DNA of 64,000 nucleotides from Globisporangium splendens (Eukaryota > Oomycota > Peronosporomycetes > Pythiales > Pythiaceae): assembly GCA_006386115.1 (NCBI GenBank), contig VFIW01000081.1, forward strand, positions 1 to 64,000. Reading direction: 5' to 3'. A model generated the notes under the pieces. It was given only the letters and a program-made list of their open reading frames with translations, ran no database searches and was not told where the DNA came from. Positions 10,001 through 19,569 of the stretch are shown here, piece after piece. Made by a program: the position numbers and the translations under genes. How positions within the stretch are numbered: the stretch's first letter is position 1; each line of letters opens with the position of its first letter.

Positions 10001-12064
10001 TCACAACTCGTCCACCTTTGGCAGATCCTTGCCGGCAACAACGCGCGCAAATGGGAACGGCCCGACGAAATCGTAGTGGTTCTGCCGGCGCGTCGAGTGC
10101 ATAATGTCCGTGTAGTCCAGTTCCGGGAAATGGCGCTCGTTGGACACGTACGACTGCGGGTGCCACTTGACCTCAAAGTTGTTGACGTAAAAGTTGCCAA
10201 ACTGACTGTTGTACTGCTTCTGGACTTCGTACGGGTAGAAGTAGTGGCCGCACACATCTGGGTCGTTCGGCAAGATCTCGTCGTCGACAGGGGACAAAAC
10301 GTACGCGATTTGCTGCACGAGAAGTGGCGGCAAGCAGATCTCGCTCGCATTCTTCGAGACCGTGTTGTACTCGTAGAGGCACAGGATCTGCATGCGGTCG
10401 CCGTACTCGGTCATGTTGCGCGCAAAGTACGTGATGTTCTTGTCCTCCAGGCAGTAGCTTGGGTCCGTGCAGCGCAAGTGGAGCGGCTGGAAGTTGGTCT
10501 TGGCGTACAGCTCCGTCTCCTCGGACAGGCACGACTCGATGCCTTCCTTGAACTCACCCACCTCGGAGCGCGACAACGGCAATGGCACCTTCACGCCCGA
10601 ATCGCCATTGCGCAGGATCACTTCACCAAAGTCACCACACTGGTACCAGTTCTCTGGGTTGTGGCTGTTTGGGCACATGCGGCGCTCTTCCCAGTCGGAC
10701 ACTTCCTGCATCCACCACTTGGCCGTGTGACTGCCACGCGCGTGGGTCGGACCAAGCTTTGGGTGCGTGCCATCCCACCACGAGTTCTTGAGGATGAAGC
10801 CACCGGTGTAGCCCTGCGTGGTGCGGTAGAGATCGTTGTACCCGACGAGCGTCATCACGTGGCCGCCTTCTGGCATCATGTTTGGCGTCGTGATGAACTC
10901 GCCGTCCATGTTGTAGCTTTCTCTGCCCGTGATTGGGATGCAGCACGTCGTCTGCGGCATCTCAGCAGGGCACAACGTGCACTTTGGCGACGCCGGGTTG
11001 CATCGTGGATCGTTCAGGAACTCGCCGACGCATGGATAAAAGTACGTCGCATACGGCGTCGCGGTCGTGAACGCCATGGCGTTGCCATCACGCAGGAGCG
11101 CACGCTTCACGGCGAGTTCGTCGTAGTACGTGTCCATCTTCCGGATCGTGAGCTTCAGCGGGTTCGTCTTGCGCTTCTCAGGCGTCAGACCTTCGCACAG
11201 CGTGTCATTGCCGTCGTCTGGGATATACGGGCACACTGCGTCAGGGAAAATCGAGTCCTTGAGCCCGTTCATCAAGTAGAAGAGCTCCCCAGACTCGCCA
11301 CCCTCGGTCGAGTTTTTCCAGATCTGGTTGCCTGGGATCAGGCACGCGACCTGCTGAGGCGAACCTGGTGGTCCTGAGCAGAGACGCAGCACCTCGGCAC
11401 CGTACGCTTGCTCCGAGAGCGCGACGTACTCGTCTGGCTTCAGCCACCCGTTCTGGACACCCTGCGCGCGGTAGCTTTGCTCGAGCGTGCCGATCGTCGC
11501 AAAGTCCCAGCACGTGCCGCGGTTGTCCTGGGTCTTGAGTGGCGTCACGTGCTTGACGTGGAACTTGGGCGGGAGCTTGGACGACAGCGACGACGGCGAA
11601 AAGTGCGAGTGCGCGCTGTTGGAGATCGTCGCGCGGCTCTGCACCGCAGCGCTTTGCACGACCGCAGAGTGCATCGCTTGTCTGTGATACAGATGGATAA
11701 GCACACGCGTGAGCATATCTCACTATAATACGCATCCAAGAAGCCAGACAGAGACTCACAGTTGCCCCTGCATGAGCGCGATCATCTCCTGTTGCGCCTG
11801 GAGCGACGACTGCACGTTGACGCAGTAGCCGACGCCCGCGAGGCCGATCGCGGCGCCAATCGCGATCTTCCCCCACGCGCGCAGCGAGCCCACTGATCGG
11901 TGAGGGGCGTCCGAGGGGCCAAGGAACGCGTCGTCTTCATGCGCGTAGCCTGTCAACACAGCATAACAGAGGAGAACTCACGTCAGAACCACCCAAATGG
12001 TGACAAAGAAGCAAAGGAGAGACGTACTGAGAGCGCCGTAGCTGTTGCTGCGCGGCGGCGACAT
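10001..12064 (-). CDS. Membrane-anchored papain-family (C1A) cysteine peptidase
   Basis: Predicted as complement of three exons: 12064-12028, 11949-11760 and 11681-10001 (635 aa). The junctions (GTACGT..TTGACAG; GTGAGT..ATCACAG) keep frame exactly. Residues ~28-50 are hydrophobic (GKIAIGAAIGLAGVGYCVNV) and preceded by an acidic/polar tail, predicting a type II signal anchor. The peptidase domain follows: oxyanion Gln and catalytic Cys in TQDNRGTCWDFATIG (Cys about residue 133), catalytic His in GGHVMTLVGYND, and Asn in GGFILKNSWWDG. Only ~80 residues separate the membrane segment from the catalytic Cys, so a canonical inhibitory I29 prodomain appears to be absent. The C-terminal ~200 residues extend beyond the papain fold. 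It probably acts in the endomembrane lumen or at the cell surface. Confidence 0.85.
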
Positions 12065-13112
12065 TCTGTCTGCTGCTTTTGCCGCTTGTGCGATGAAGAA
12101 CTGCGGACGGCGACGACGGCTGCGCTGGAGCAAGCAAATCTGCAAATGAGTCGCTCGGAGTTGGGTTGGAAGGGGGGAGGCTGATTTATGTGAGCATCTC
12201 CTCACACACACTCATACAAGCTGTGAATGAGCCGAACCAGATGGAAACGGGTGGCGATCAGTTTCACCACTTTAAAGCACTCAAATCAAATTCAACAGAG
12301 TTGTTGCGACCAATGGATTTGTAAAGGTGCTCGGATCATGGCAGCATTGAAGAATGCATAGATAGAATATTGGTTGCTAGTGAACATAAATAAACAGGTT
12401 GGTGTCAATGGAAGGGAGTGAGAGCAATACAAGATCCATCGCTTCTCGCACAAAGACGCAACGTCGGAAACCGCGAACCTATGGACTGTCATACTTGCAA
12501 TTGAAGCAAGCAACGGATGCATGCTTGTGTGACTCTCTTGCTAATACAGCATACCTGCCAAAGAGCCTATATGATCCTCCTGCGTGTGTGGTGACAGAAA
12601 GTGCGGATCAGTGATCCAAAATGTATCATGCCAACATTCTGCACCACCACGACACAATGACACACACCGCCAACTTCCACGCATCATGCCATTCTCTCTT
12701 CGTCTGCTCCCATTTCCCAAGCGCCATTTGCAATGGCGACTCCGTCGATCCGGCACTGTGGCCAAGTCAATCAGGACATCTACGCATCATCAGGGACTGG
12801 CATCGTCACAGCCAGATCAACAAGCCGCCAAGGTGCATGCAACCTAGGTCTTCGTGCGACCCGACCTCATTGTTGCACTTCCGCAAACAATATCTAGTCC
12901 CTGAGAACCAATCCTGTGGCAAGAGTTTCACAGTGTTGAAAGGTGTGTAGTATATATTTATGATAAGTGTTTCTGTGTTTTCTCTCTCAGGTTTAGAAAA
13001 GAAAATGCATGTCGACTCGCATTGTGCTCGCGCTTTCGACAGGCACGTTCGCAGTGCGACTCGACAGTGGACAAGAGCGCGTCTGGTGTGGCGAGCTTTG
13101 CTGGCTGCTGGT
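12065..13112. other. Intergenic region, no gene seen
   Basis: Upstream of the peptidase gene and downstream of the PurL gene (both on the minus strand). Only short unsupported frames; no repeats of note. Confidence 0.5.
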
Positions 13113-16100
13113 TTACTGCTCGCAGAAGGTCTTGGCGTTCTGGAACAGGCGCAACCATGGGCTCGCCTCGAGGGCTTCGAACTCCTTTGGCATCCATGGC
13201 CACTGCCACTTGAGGTAGCAGCGCTCTGGGTGCGGCATCATGCACATGTGACGACCGTCAACGGACACAAGACCCGCGATACCGTTTGGCGAGCCGTTCG
13301 GGTTGAAAGGGTACTCCTCGGTCACGGCGTTCGCATCGTCGACGTATCGGATCGGCGCCATGTCGTTGTCCAAGAACGCTTGCTTGATCTTTGGGTGGCT
13401 GAAGTGTGCGCGACCTTCGCCGTGGGACACCCACACACCGAGCGATGTGCCTTCCATGCCCTGGAGCAACACAGAGTTCGACTTTTGGATCTGCACCGAC
13501 ACGAAACGCGACTCGTGACGACCCGACTCGTTGTGCACGAAGCGTGGCGTAGCCGACACCTGGGTCTCTTGTTCCAAAGCCTCAGCGTTTGGTGGGTTCA
13601 TCCAGCCAAGCAGCGACATCAGCTGGCAACCGTTGCACAAACCGAGACTGAACGTGTCCTTGCGGTCCTTGAACGCCGTGAACTGTTTCAGCACATTCTC
13701 GTGGTACTTGACGACACCAGCCCAGCCCTTGGCTGAACCCATGACATCGGCAAATGAAAAGCCACCAACGAAGGCGATACCACGGAAGCGCTCATCGATA
13801 GCCACGCGACCCGCGACGAGATCCGACATGATCACATCCCAGACTTCGAAACCCGCAGCGTGGAAAGCCGAAATCATTTCGCGCTCACCGTTGCTGCCTT
13901 CTTCACGCAAAACGGCCACACGGTGCTGGTTGCGCGTGCTGAGTTGACGCTCTGGGGTTGGCGCTGGCGCAAACGTCGCCTTCCAGGTTGGACCCGTACG
14001 AGCGCGCAGCGAGCGCTGTTCCTGCGCAACGCAGTCTGGGTTGCACTGCTTCTTTTCGAGCTCGAAACTCGTGGCTTCCCAGACATCACGCAAGTCGACC
14101 ATCTGGTCCTGGACAGCGGCTTGACCGTTCACACGGATCTTGATCTCGCCGTCGGTCGTGACCTTGCCGAGCTTGGTCAATGGCACCTTGTGCTCGCTGA
14201 AGATCGCTTCAAAGTCCGTCGCCGCTTGACCCGCTGCGACCTGGAAAACCAAACCGAGTTCCTCCGAGAACAGCGCGTGGAGCACATCCTTCGTCGAGAG
14301 CTTCTCGTCAGCCTTCTTCAAGGCGAACGGCACGTCGACGTCAATACCGCAGTTGCCCGCAAACGCCATCTCCAAGAGCGAGACGACAAGACCACCGTCG
14401 CTACGATCGTGACCAGCGAGGATAAGGTCCTTCTTGATCGACTCCTGGGTCGCGTTGAACGCGTTCTTGAGCAACGCCGCATCTTCGACATCTGGCGACG
14501 CGTTGCCGAGTTGGTTGTACACTTGCGCCAAAGCCGAACCGCCGAGACGGTTCTGGCCCTTGCCGACATCCACGTAGTACAACAGCGAGTCCGCGACGTG
14601 GGTCTTCAAGTCTGGGGTCACGGTCTTCTCGACGTCGTCACAAGCAGCGTACATCGTGATCACGAGCGTGCCAGGCGCCTTCACGTCCTTCTTGTTGACC
14701 TTGGCCGCCATGGAGAGCGAGTCCTTGCCACCATCGACCGAGACGCCGACTTCCTTCATGAACGTCGTCATGGCCTCACAACACTCGTACATACGAGCCG
14801 CCTCACCAGGGAGCTTGGCCGCCCACATCCAGTTGGCCGAGCACTTGCAGTCGTCCAGACCACGACGCGCGAGTGACGCCCACACCAAGTTGGTCAGCGA
14901 CTCACCGACACTCAAGCGAGCCATCGCGCCAGGGTTCAACAGACCCTTCACTGGTTGCTCACCACACGCGCTGGCGACTCCAGGCACCTTGCCGTTGCTA
15001 GCGTCGCTGGCAAAGTGCGTCTGCGCCACGACGGCGCAGTTGGCAAGCGGCAGTTGCAGTGGCCCGACAGTTTGCTGCTGCGCGACCAAGCCACTGACAC
15101 TACGATCGACCTTGGACGTCAGGAATCGCTTCGAGCCGACCGACACCAAGCGCAGCACGCGGTCAAGCGCATCGCGCAGCGTCAAGTCCGCTGGCAGCGA
15201 CAGCTCCTTCAACGTCTCCGTCGCCTTCTTGTCCGTGAACGTCTTCTGCGGCATTTTGCCAAGCACCAGGTCCAAATCCAAATCGAATGGCGTAGAATCG
15301 TCTTCCGAGTCGTGGAGCACGACACGGCCATCGCCGCTCACTTGGCCCAAAAGCGCGTATGGGCAGTTCTCACGCACACAGATCTTGTGGAACAAATCGG
15401 CGTCTTCCGGACGCAGCAAGAGCGCGTTGTTTTCTTGGTACTCGGCACCCCAAATCTCCAAGACGGACAACGTTTCGTCACCGACAAGGAGCTTGCGCAC
15501 CTCGTAACGCGCACCACCGCGGTTCGCGTCACCAGGCTTCGAGTTCGGCACTTCAACGATCTCCTTGAGCACATTGCCGTTGCCACCAGCACCCTGGTCG
15601 TGGATCGACACAATCGGGTTCTTGTCGCCGAGCTCAATGCATGCGCGGATGACCTTGTTCATCTTGTTCTCCATCTCGGCATCACCACGTTGCACGGCGT
15701 TGAAGTCCAATTCGGCCGTCTTGGCGTCCTGGATACGACTCGACGCGGCGCCACCACCCATACCGATGCGGTACGCTGGTCCACCGACCTTGACGACCCA
15801 CATCTTGATCTCCGGGTCGCCCTTGGTGCAGTGGCGACCGTCGAGTTGACCGAGACCCGCGGAAAACATAATCGGCTTGATGTACTCGCGACGCTCGCCA
15901 TCAGGGAGCACCATGCCGAACGAACGCGTGAAGCCCGTCACGACTGGTTCGCCAAACTTGTTACCGTAATCCGAGGCACCGTTCGAAGCCTGCACCAAGA
16001 TATCACGAGGGTGCGCGAGGTTCGATGGGTATTCGAGCTTGGCGTCTTCCCACGGCAACGTGTAGCCGTCCAAGTGCAAGTTGCCGACCGAGTACGCACT

Positions 16101-17255
16101 CACACCGGCGACGACATGCGCACCACGACCCGTGGCCTGGACATCACGGATACGACCACCAGTACCGGTTTCGGCACCAGGGAATGGCGCGACACCCGAA
16201 GGGAAGTTGTGCGTCTCAGCTGTCAACAAAACGTGGCTCTCGAGAGTCTTCTCTTCAATCGGCGAAGGTTCTCCAGCGTTCTTTGGACCGACGGTCAAGA
16301 TCTTGGAACCGTGGATCACCGACGAGTTGTCGTGAAACGCAATGACACTGTTCTGCTTCGCAGACTCGGTCAAAGTCGACTTGACCATCTGGAAGAGTGT
16401 CTGCGGCATCTCGACACCGTCGACGACGATCTTGCCGCCAAAAAACCAGTGGCGCGAGTGCTCCGAGTTACTTTGGCCCATGTCGAAGCACTCGACGTCC
16501 GTTGGGTCGCGCTGGAGCTTCTCCTTGAACAGCTTGAGGTAGTACTCGAGATCCCAGTCGTCAAAGCCCAATCCGATCTCGTCGTTGATCTCCTTGAGCG
16601 CGTCGATGCCGCGTTCCATGATCGGGATCTTGCGCACCGGTTGCACGCTCTTGCCGTGCCAGAAGTTCGTCAATGGCGTCGGGTACACTTCTTGGGTCAT
16701 GCGGTCGCACTCACGGCTGAGCAGCGCAGTCTGCAGCGCTTCACCCGCAGTGCCATCCGTGCTGGTGCTCGAGTAGCGGATCAAGTAGCGCGTCGCGCGC
16801 TCAATGCGCTTGATGCTCTTGATACCGCACGCGTGACAGATCGCGACAGCGTTACTGGACCACGCGGTCGAGAAGTTCATGCGCGGACCGACTTCAACGA
16901 GCCACTGCGTGGTGGTCGCGGGACCCTTGAACGCAGACTGCGCGTCGCTCAGAAACGACACATCGGCGCGTGTCTGCTGCGGCTCGAAGGTCTCGCTGAG
17001 CAGCCACTGGAGTGTGTCCTGCTCCTTGTCGCTGAGCGTGGCGTAGACGCCCGAGCCCTTGGGCGCCACCTCGTGGGTCTCGACGTAGAAGCAGTACTCG
17101 GTCTCGAGCGACTCGATCGTGACGCCTGCCTTGGCGACCTGCGCGCTCAGGAACGCGCGCAGCGTGTGCGCCGCGTGCGCCGTGAACGCCGGTGTGCGGT
17201 AGAAGCGCAGCAGCGCGCCATGCGCCGTCTTTTGCTTCTTGTCGACGGCCGCCAT
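13113..17255 (-). CDS. Phosphoribosylformylglycinamidine synthase (FGAM synthase, PurL/PFAS)
   Basis: Intronless frame of 1380 residues, the usual length of single-chain eukaryotic/gamma-proteobacterial PurL. It catalyses the ATP- and glutamine-dependent fourth step of de novo purine synthesis (FGAR to FGAM) in the cytosol. Visible signatures: the N-terminal TLSDKEQDTLQWLLSETFEP region, the substrate-binding AETHNFPSGVAPFPGAETG loop, the GGGAASSR segment, the second synthetase half with SVDGGKDSLSMAAKV, and a C-terminal class I glutaminase domain with its nucleophile in GLCNGCQLMSLLGW and the His-Glu of MPHPERCYLKW. The ATG at 17255 begins MAAVDKKQKTAHGALLRFY. A candidate Inr lies upstream at 17307-17321. 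The sequence appears intact and functional. Long plus-strand frames opposite it (for example 14955-17420) are shadows caused by its GC-rich codons. Confidence 0.97.
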   Translation of the reverse strand: MAAVDKKQKTAHGALLRFYRTPAFTAHAAHTLRAFLSAQVAKAGVTIESLETEYCFYVETHEVAPKGSGVYATLSDKEQDTLQWLLSETFEPQQTRADVSFLSDAQSAFKGPATTTQWLVEVGPRMNFSTAWSSNAVAICHACGIKSIKRIERATRYLIRYSSTSTDGTAGEALQTALLSRECDRMTQEVYPTPLTNFWHGKSVQPVRKIPIMERGIDALKEINDEIGLGFDDWDLEYYLKLFKEKLQRDPTDVECFDMGQSNSEHSRHWFFGGKIVVDGVEMPQTLFQMVKSTLTESAKQNSVIAFHDNSSVIHGSKILTVGPKNAGEPSPIEEKTLESHVLLTAETHNFPSGVAPFPGAETGTGGRIRDVQATGRGAHVVAGVSAYSVGNLHLDGYTLPWEDAKLEYPSNLAHPRDILVQASNGASDYGNKFGEPVVTGFTRSFGMVLPDGERREYIKPIMFSAGLGQLDGRHCTKGDPEIKMWVVKVGGPAYRIGMGGGAASSRIQDAKTAELDFNAVQRGDAEMENKMNKVIRACIELGDKNPIVSIHDQGAGGNGNVLKEIVEVPNSKPGDANRGGARYEVRKLLVGDETLSVLEIWGAEYQENNALLLRPEDADLFHKICVRENCPYALLGQVSGDGRVVLHDSEDDSTPFDLDLDLVLGKMPQKTFTDKKATETLKELSLPADLTLRDALDRVLRLVSVGSKRFLTSKVDRSVSGLVAQQQTVGPLQLPLANCAVVAQTHFASDASNGKVPGVASACGEQPVKGLLNPGAMARLSVGESLTNLVWASLARRGLDDCKCSANWMWAAKLPGEAARMYECCEAMTTFMKEVGVSVDGGKDSLSMAAKVNKKDVKAPGTLVITMYAACDDVEKTVTPDLKTHVADSLLYYVDVGKGQNRLGGSALAQVYNQLGNASPDVEDAALLKNAFNATQESIKKDLILAGHDRSDGGLVVSLLEMAFAGNCGIDVDVPFALKKADEKLSTKDVLHALFSEELGLVFQVAAGQAATDFEAIFSEHKVPLTKLGKVTTDGEIKIRVNGQAAVQDQMVDLRDVWEATSFELEKKQCNPDCVAQEQRSLRARTGPTWKATFAPAPTPERQLSTRNQHRVAVLREEGSNGEREMISAFHAAGFEVWDVIMSDLVAGRVAIDERFRGIAFVGGFSFADVMGSAKGWAGVVKYHENVLKQFTAFKDRKDTFSLGLCNGCQLMSLLGWMNPPNAEALEQETQVSATPRFVHNESGRHESRFVSVQIQKSNSVLLQGMEGTSLGVWVSHGEGRAHFSHPKIKQAFLDNDMAPIRYVDDANAVTEEYPFNPNGSPNGIAGLVSVDGRHMCMMPHPERCYLKWQWPWMPKEFEALEASPWLRLFQNAKTFCEQ

Positions 17256-17306
17256 GGGGATCGGAGAGGGAGGGCGGGGGGAGCGGACGCGTGTGGCCGG
17301 ACGGAC

Positions 17307-17321
17307 GTTTTGCAGAATGAC
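17307..17321 (-). promoter_or_regulatory. Candidate oomycete Inr-like start element of the PurL gene
   Basis: On the minus strand the sequence reads GTCATTCTGCAAAAC, close to the oomycete initiator-FPR consensus GCTCATTYYNCAWTTT, 52 bases upstream of the PurL ATG. The match is partial, so this is a suggestion only. Confidence 0.4.
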
Positions 17322-17392
17322 GCATTAGGAGCAAGCAAGCGAGCGAGCGGATCCATTCGTGTGGTGCGTGTGCTGTTGGTTCAACATCCGTC

Positions 17393-17442
17393 CATGTCGA
17401 AGTGTGCAGGAGTGTTTTAAACAGCGGACGAACTTCGACATG
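17393..17442. repeat. Perfect inverted repeat with TTTTAAA-containing loop
   Basis: The 11-base arm catgtcgaagt (17393-17403) is exactly complementary to acttcgacatg (17432-17442). The 28-base loop carries the palindromic GTTTTAAAC, which recurs with its flank (gagtgttttaaac) at 17503-17515. It lies in the shared upstream region of two divergent genes, so it could be a dimeric protein-binding site. Confidence 0.7.
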
Positions 17443-18221
17443 CTCCCCTTGCGTCCACCCACGTCCGCCCACCTTCAACGTGGTGGTGCTGGCTGGAGGG
17501 ATGAGTGTTTTAAACACTTGCACTGGTTTATGGCGGAAAAAAGGTGGTGGATGAGGTGAGGAACCCTTCCCCTTTGCACCCGCCAAAGAGCCACTGACAA
17601 ATATGCTGGATGAGAGGTTTCTGGGGTGTGTGAAGCACCATCGAGTTTTCTTGCGTGGTGGTGCAGCAAATTGGGGCATGTGAGTGAGGTTCATTTGCAC
17701 ATCAAGGACGCATCGACGTGTGGATTTCAGACCGCCGAATAGCTGGTCGCATTCGCTCCTGGTGGATCGCCATATGCGTGCTATTGGGAGACAATGGGTG
17801 ACGCTGATTTCCAGTGAGTGGCAAAGAGAAGGAGCAGAGCAACACCATTCAAGCAGAAAAGGTTCCAGTGAGTTTAGAGGAGCTGCAGCACTGTTCAATC
17901 GTTGTTTTCCTTTCTTTTCTGAAGAAAGAGTGAAGCTGCCACGCATGTTGATGTTGAAGACCTTGCGGAGACACCAAAAACGAGCGAATCTCCCATTTGG
18001 ACCCGACAAGTGAGTGGCCAAGAGCTCACTTCAACATCTCCCCTATTTCAACCAATGACACTTGTACAAAACATTTCATCCAATAAATCATTTCAGTGCA
18101 AAAATATACACTATTTTTTACCAATCCAACGAGCTGCGAAAATGTTGCGGCAAGGACGCGCAACATAAAGCTTGAGATCCCCAATCACCAGAAAAACAAT
18201 AGCATCATCTCTCACGAGCTC

Positions 18222-19355
18222 ATGATGCTGCAGCGAAGTGTGCGCTCCGCGTCGGCGCTGCGTGCGGCGTCCAAGCGCGTCGCCGCCACCTCCAAGCGCC
18301 CGCTGAACGCAGCGACGTTCTCCTCGCGTACGCCGCGCTCTGTGACGCCTGCCGTCGCGTCGCCATTGCTGCAAAAGGTACGCACCAAAGTCCAATACGC
18401 ATTTGGAAAGCGCATGCAAATGCTCACTTGTTGTTCCTTGCACAATCTAGACGCGCAATGCCGCGGGTGTTGTCGTGGCGGGAAGCACGACGGCTGTGTG
18501 TACGTACTGCTCGGCCACTACTCCTGCTGCCGCTCCTGTCGTGGAGGCGCCGCGCAGTCTGCCGAAAGTGACGCTCTACCAGTACGAGCCGTGCCCGTAC
18601 TGCTGCAAGGTGAAGGCGGTGCTCGACTACCTGCGCATCCCGTACGACGTCGTTGAGGTGAACCCGCTGACGAAGAAGGAGACAAAGCCGCTGACCGACT
18701 ACAAGAAGGTGCCCGTGTGCACGATCAACGACGAGGTCGTCGTGGACTCGTCGGCGATCATCTCGCGCCTGCGCGAACTCGTGCTTGACCCAAACGAGAA
18801 CAAGAGCGAGGCAACGGGTGGCGTCTCGTTCGAAGAAGAGGAGAAATGGCGCAAGTGGGTCGACGAAAAACTGGTACGTTCGCCCTTGCCAGTTGGCAAT
18901 TATATAATTGTGGACTCGTCTAATTCGTGGCTTTCTCATTTCGTTAGATCTTGTTGGCTCCTCCCAACATCTACCGCACGTTCCCAGAATCGCTCCAGTC
19001 GTTTGACTATTGCCTCACCGAGGGCAAGTTTACGGCGACGGAGCGCTACATGTCCAAGTACGCTGGCGCCGTCGCGATGTACTTTATCGCGAAGAAGCTC
19101 AAGACCAAGTACGGCATCGAGGACGAGCGCGAAGCGTTGTACGAGGCCATCAACTCGTACGTGGACGCTGTTGGTGACCGCGATTTCCTCGGAGGCACGG
19201 AGCCCAACATGGCTGATCTGTCGGTGTTTGGCGTCGTGCGATCCGTCGCGGGACTGCAGACCTTTGACGATCTCATGCAACATACGTCTATTAAGCCATG
19301 GTTTACGAGAATGACCGAAAAGGTCGGTCCTACGACGCGCGTGAGCTCAGCCTAG
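18222..19355 (+). CDS. Microsomal prostaglandin E synthase 2-like (glutaredoxin/GST-fold) mitochondrial protein
   Basis: Predicted exons 18222-18377, 18451-18873 and 18948-19355 (328 aa); both introns begin GTACG and close the frame. The first ~50 residues are Arg/Ser/Ala-rich (MMLQRSVRSASALRAASKRV), typical of a mitochondrial presequence. A thioredoxin-like domain then carries the CPYC motif (about residues 100-103) within YEPCPYCCKVKAVLDYL, followed by IPYDVVEVNPLTKKE, matching the CPxC-VEVNP signature of PTGES2. A GST C-terminal-like helical region follows (KYAGAVAMYFIAKKLK, FLGGTEPNMADLSVFGV). In animals this family isomerises PGH2 and binds heme/GSH; the oomycete role is not established. 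It converges with the ADP-glucokinase gene 214 bp away. Confidence 0.88.
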
Positions 19356-19569
19356 ACTTATCGGGCAGCCTCCAACTACAATAAGATACAGAGAAAGCAT
19401 CAAACAGTTCACTCACCAACGTACCAACTCCGCGAATATGTAGATGATCGAATCCGAGGAGCAAGTGCTGGACGTCGAAGACTTCACTTGCTAGTTAAAA
19501 AATGTCCAAAGCCGCCATCAAGGTCGAACATGATCCCCATTGTTGCTTGTTTTTGCTTGTCTTTTGTGT

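Larger units (their letters stand above)
17256..18221. other. Divergent intergenic region between PurL and the mPGES2-like gene
   Basis: Contains the PurL promoter side and, from the other side, the promoter of the mPGES2-like gene. The notable content is a hairpin at 17393-17442 and the 13-mer gagtgttttaaac repeated at 17410-17422 and 17503-17515. A 109-codon frame at 17684-18013 has no support. Confidence 0.5.

Noticed and set aside
9663..10076. 137-codon plus-strand frame
   Set aside because: It overlaps the peptidase 3' end antisense and has no domain, promoter or composition signal.
10076..11377. 433-codon plus-strand frame opposite the C1A peptidase
   Set aside because: The composition is Val/Arg/His-rich shadow sequence; the peptidase on the other strand carries all catalytic motifs.
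14955..17420. 821-codon plus-strand frame opposite PurL
   Set aside because: The minus strand encodes a full, conserved PurL here; the antisense frame reflects GC-rich third positions.
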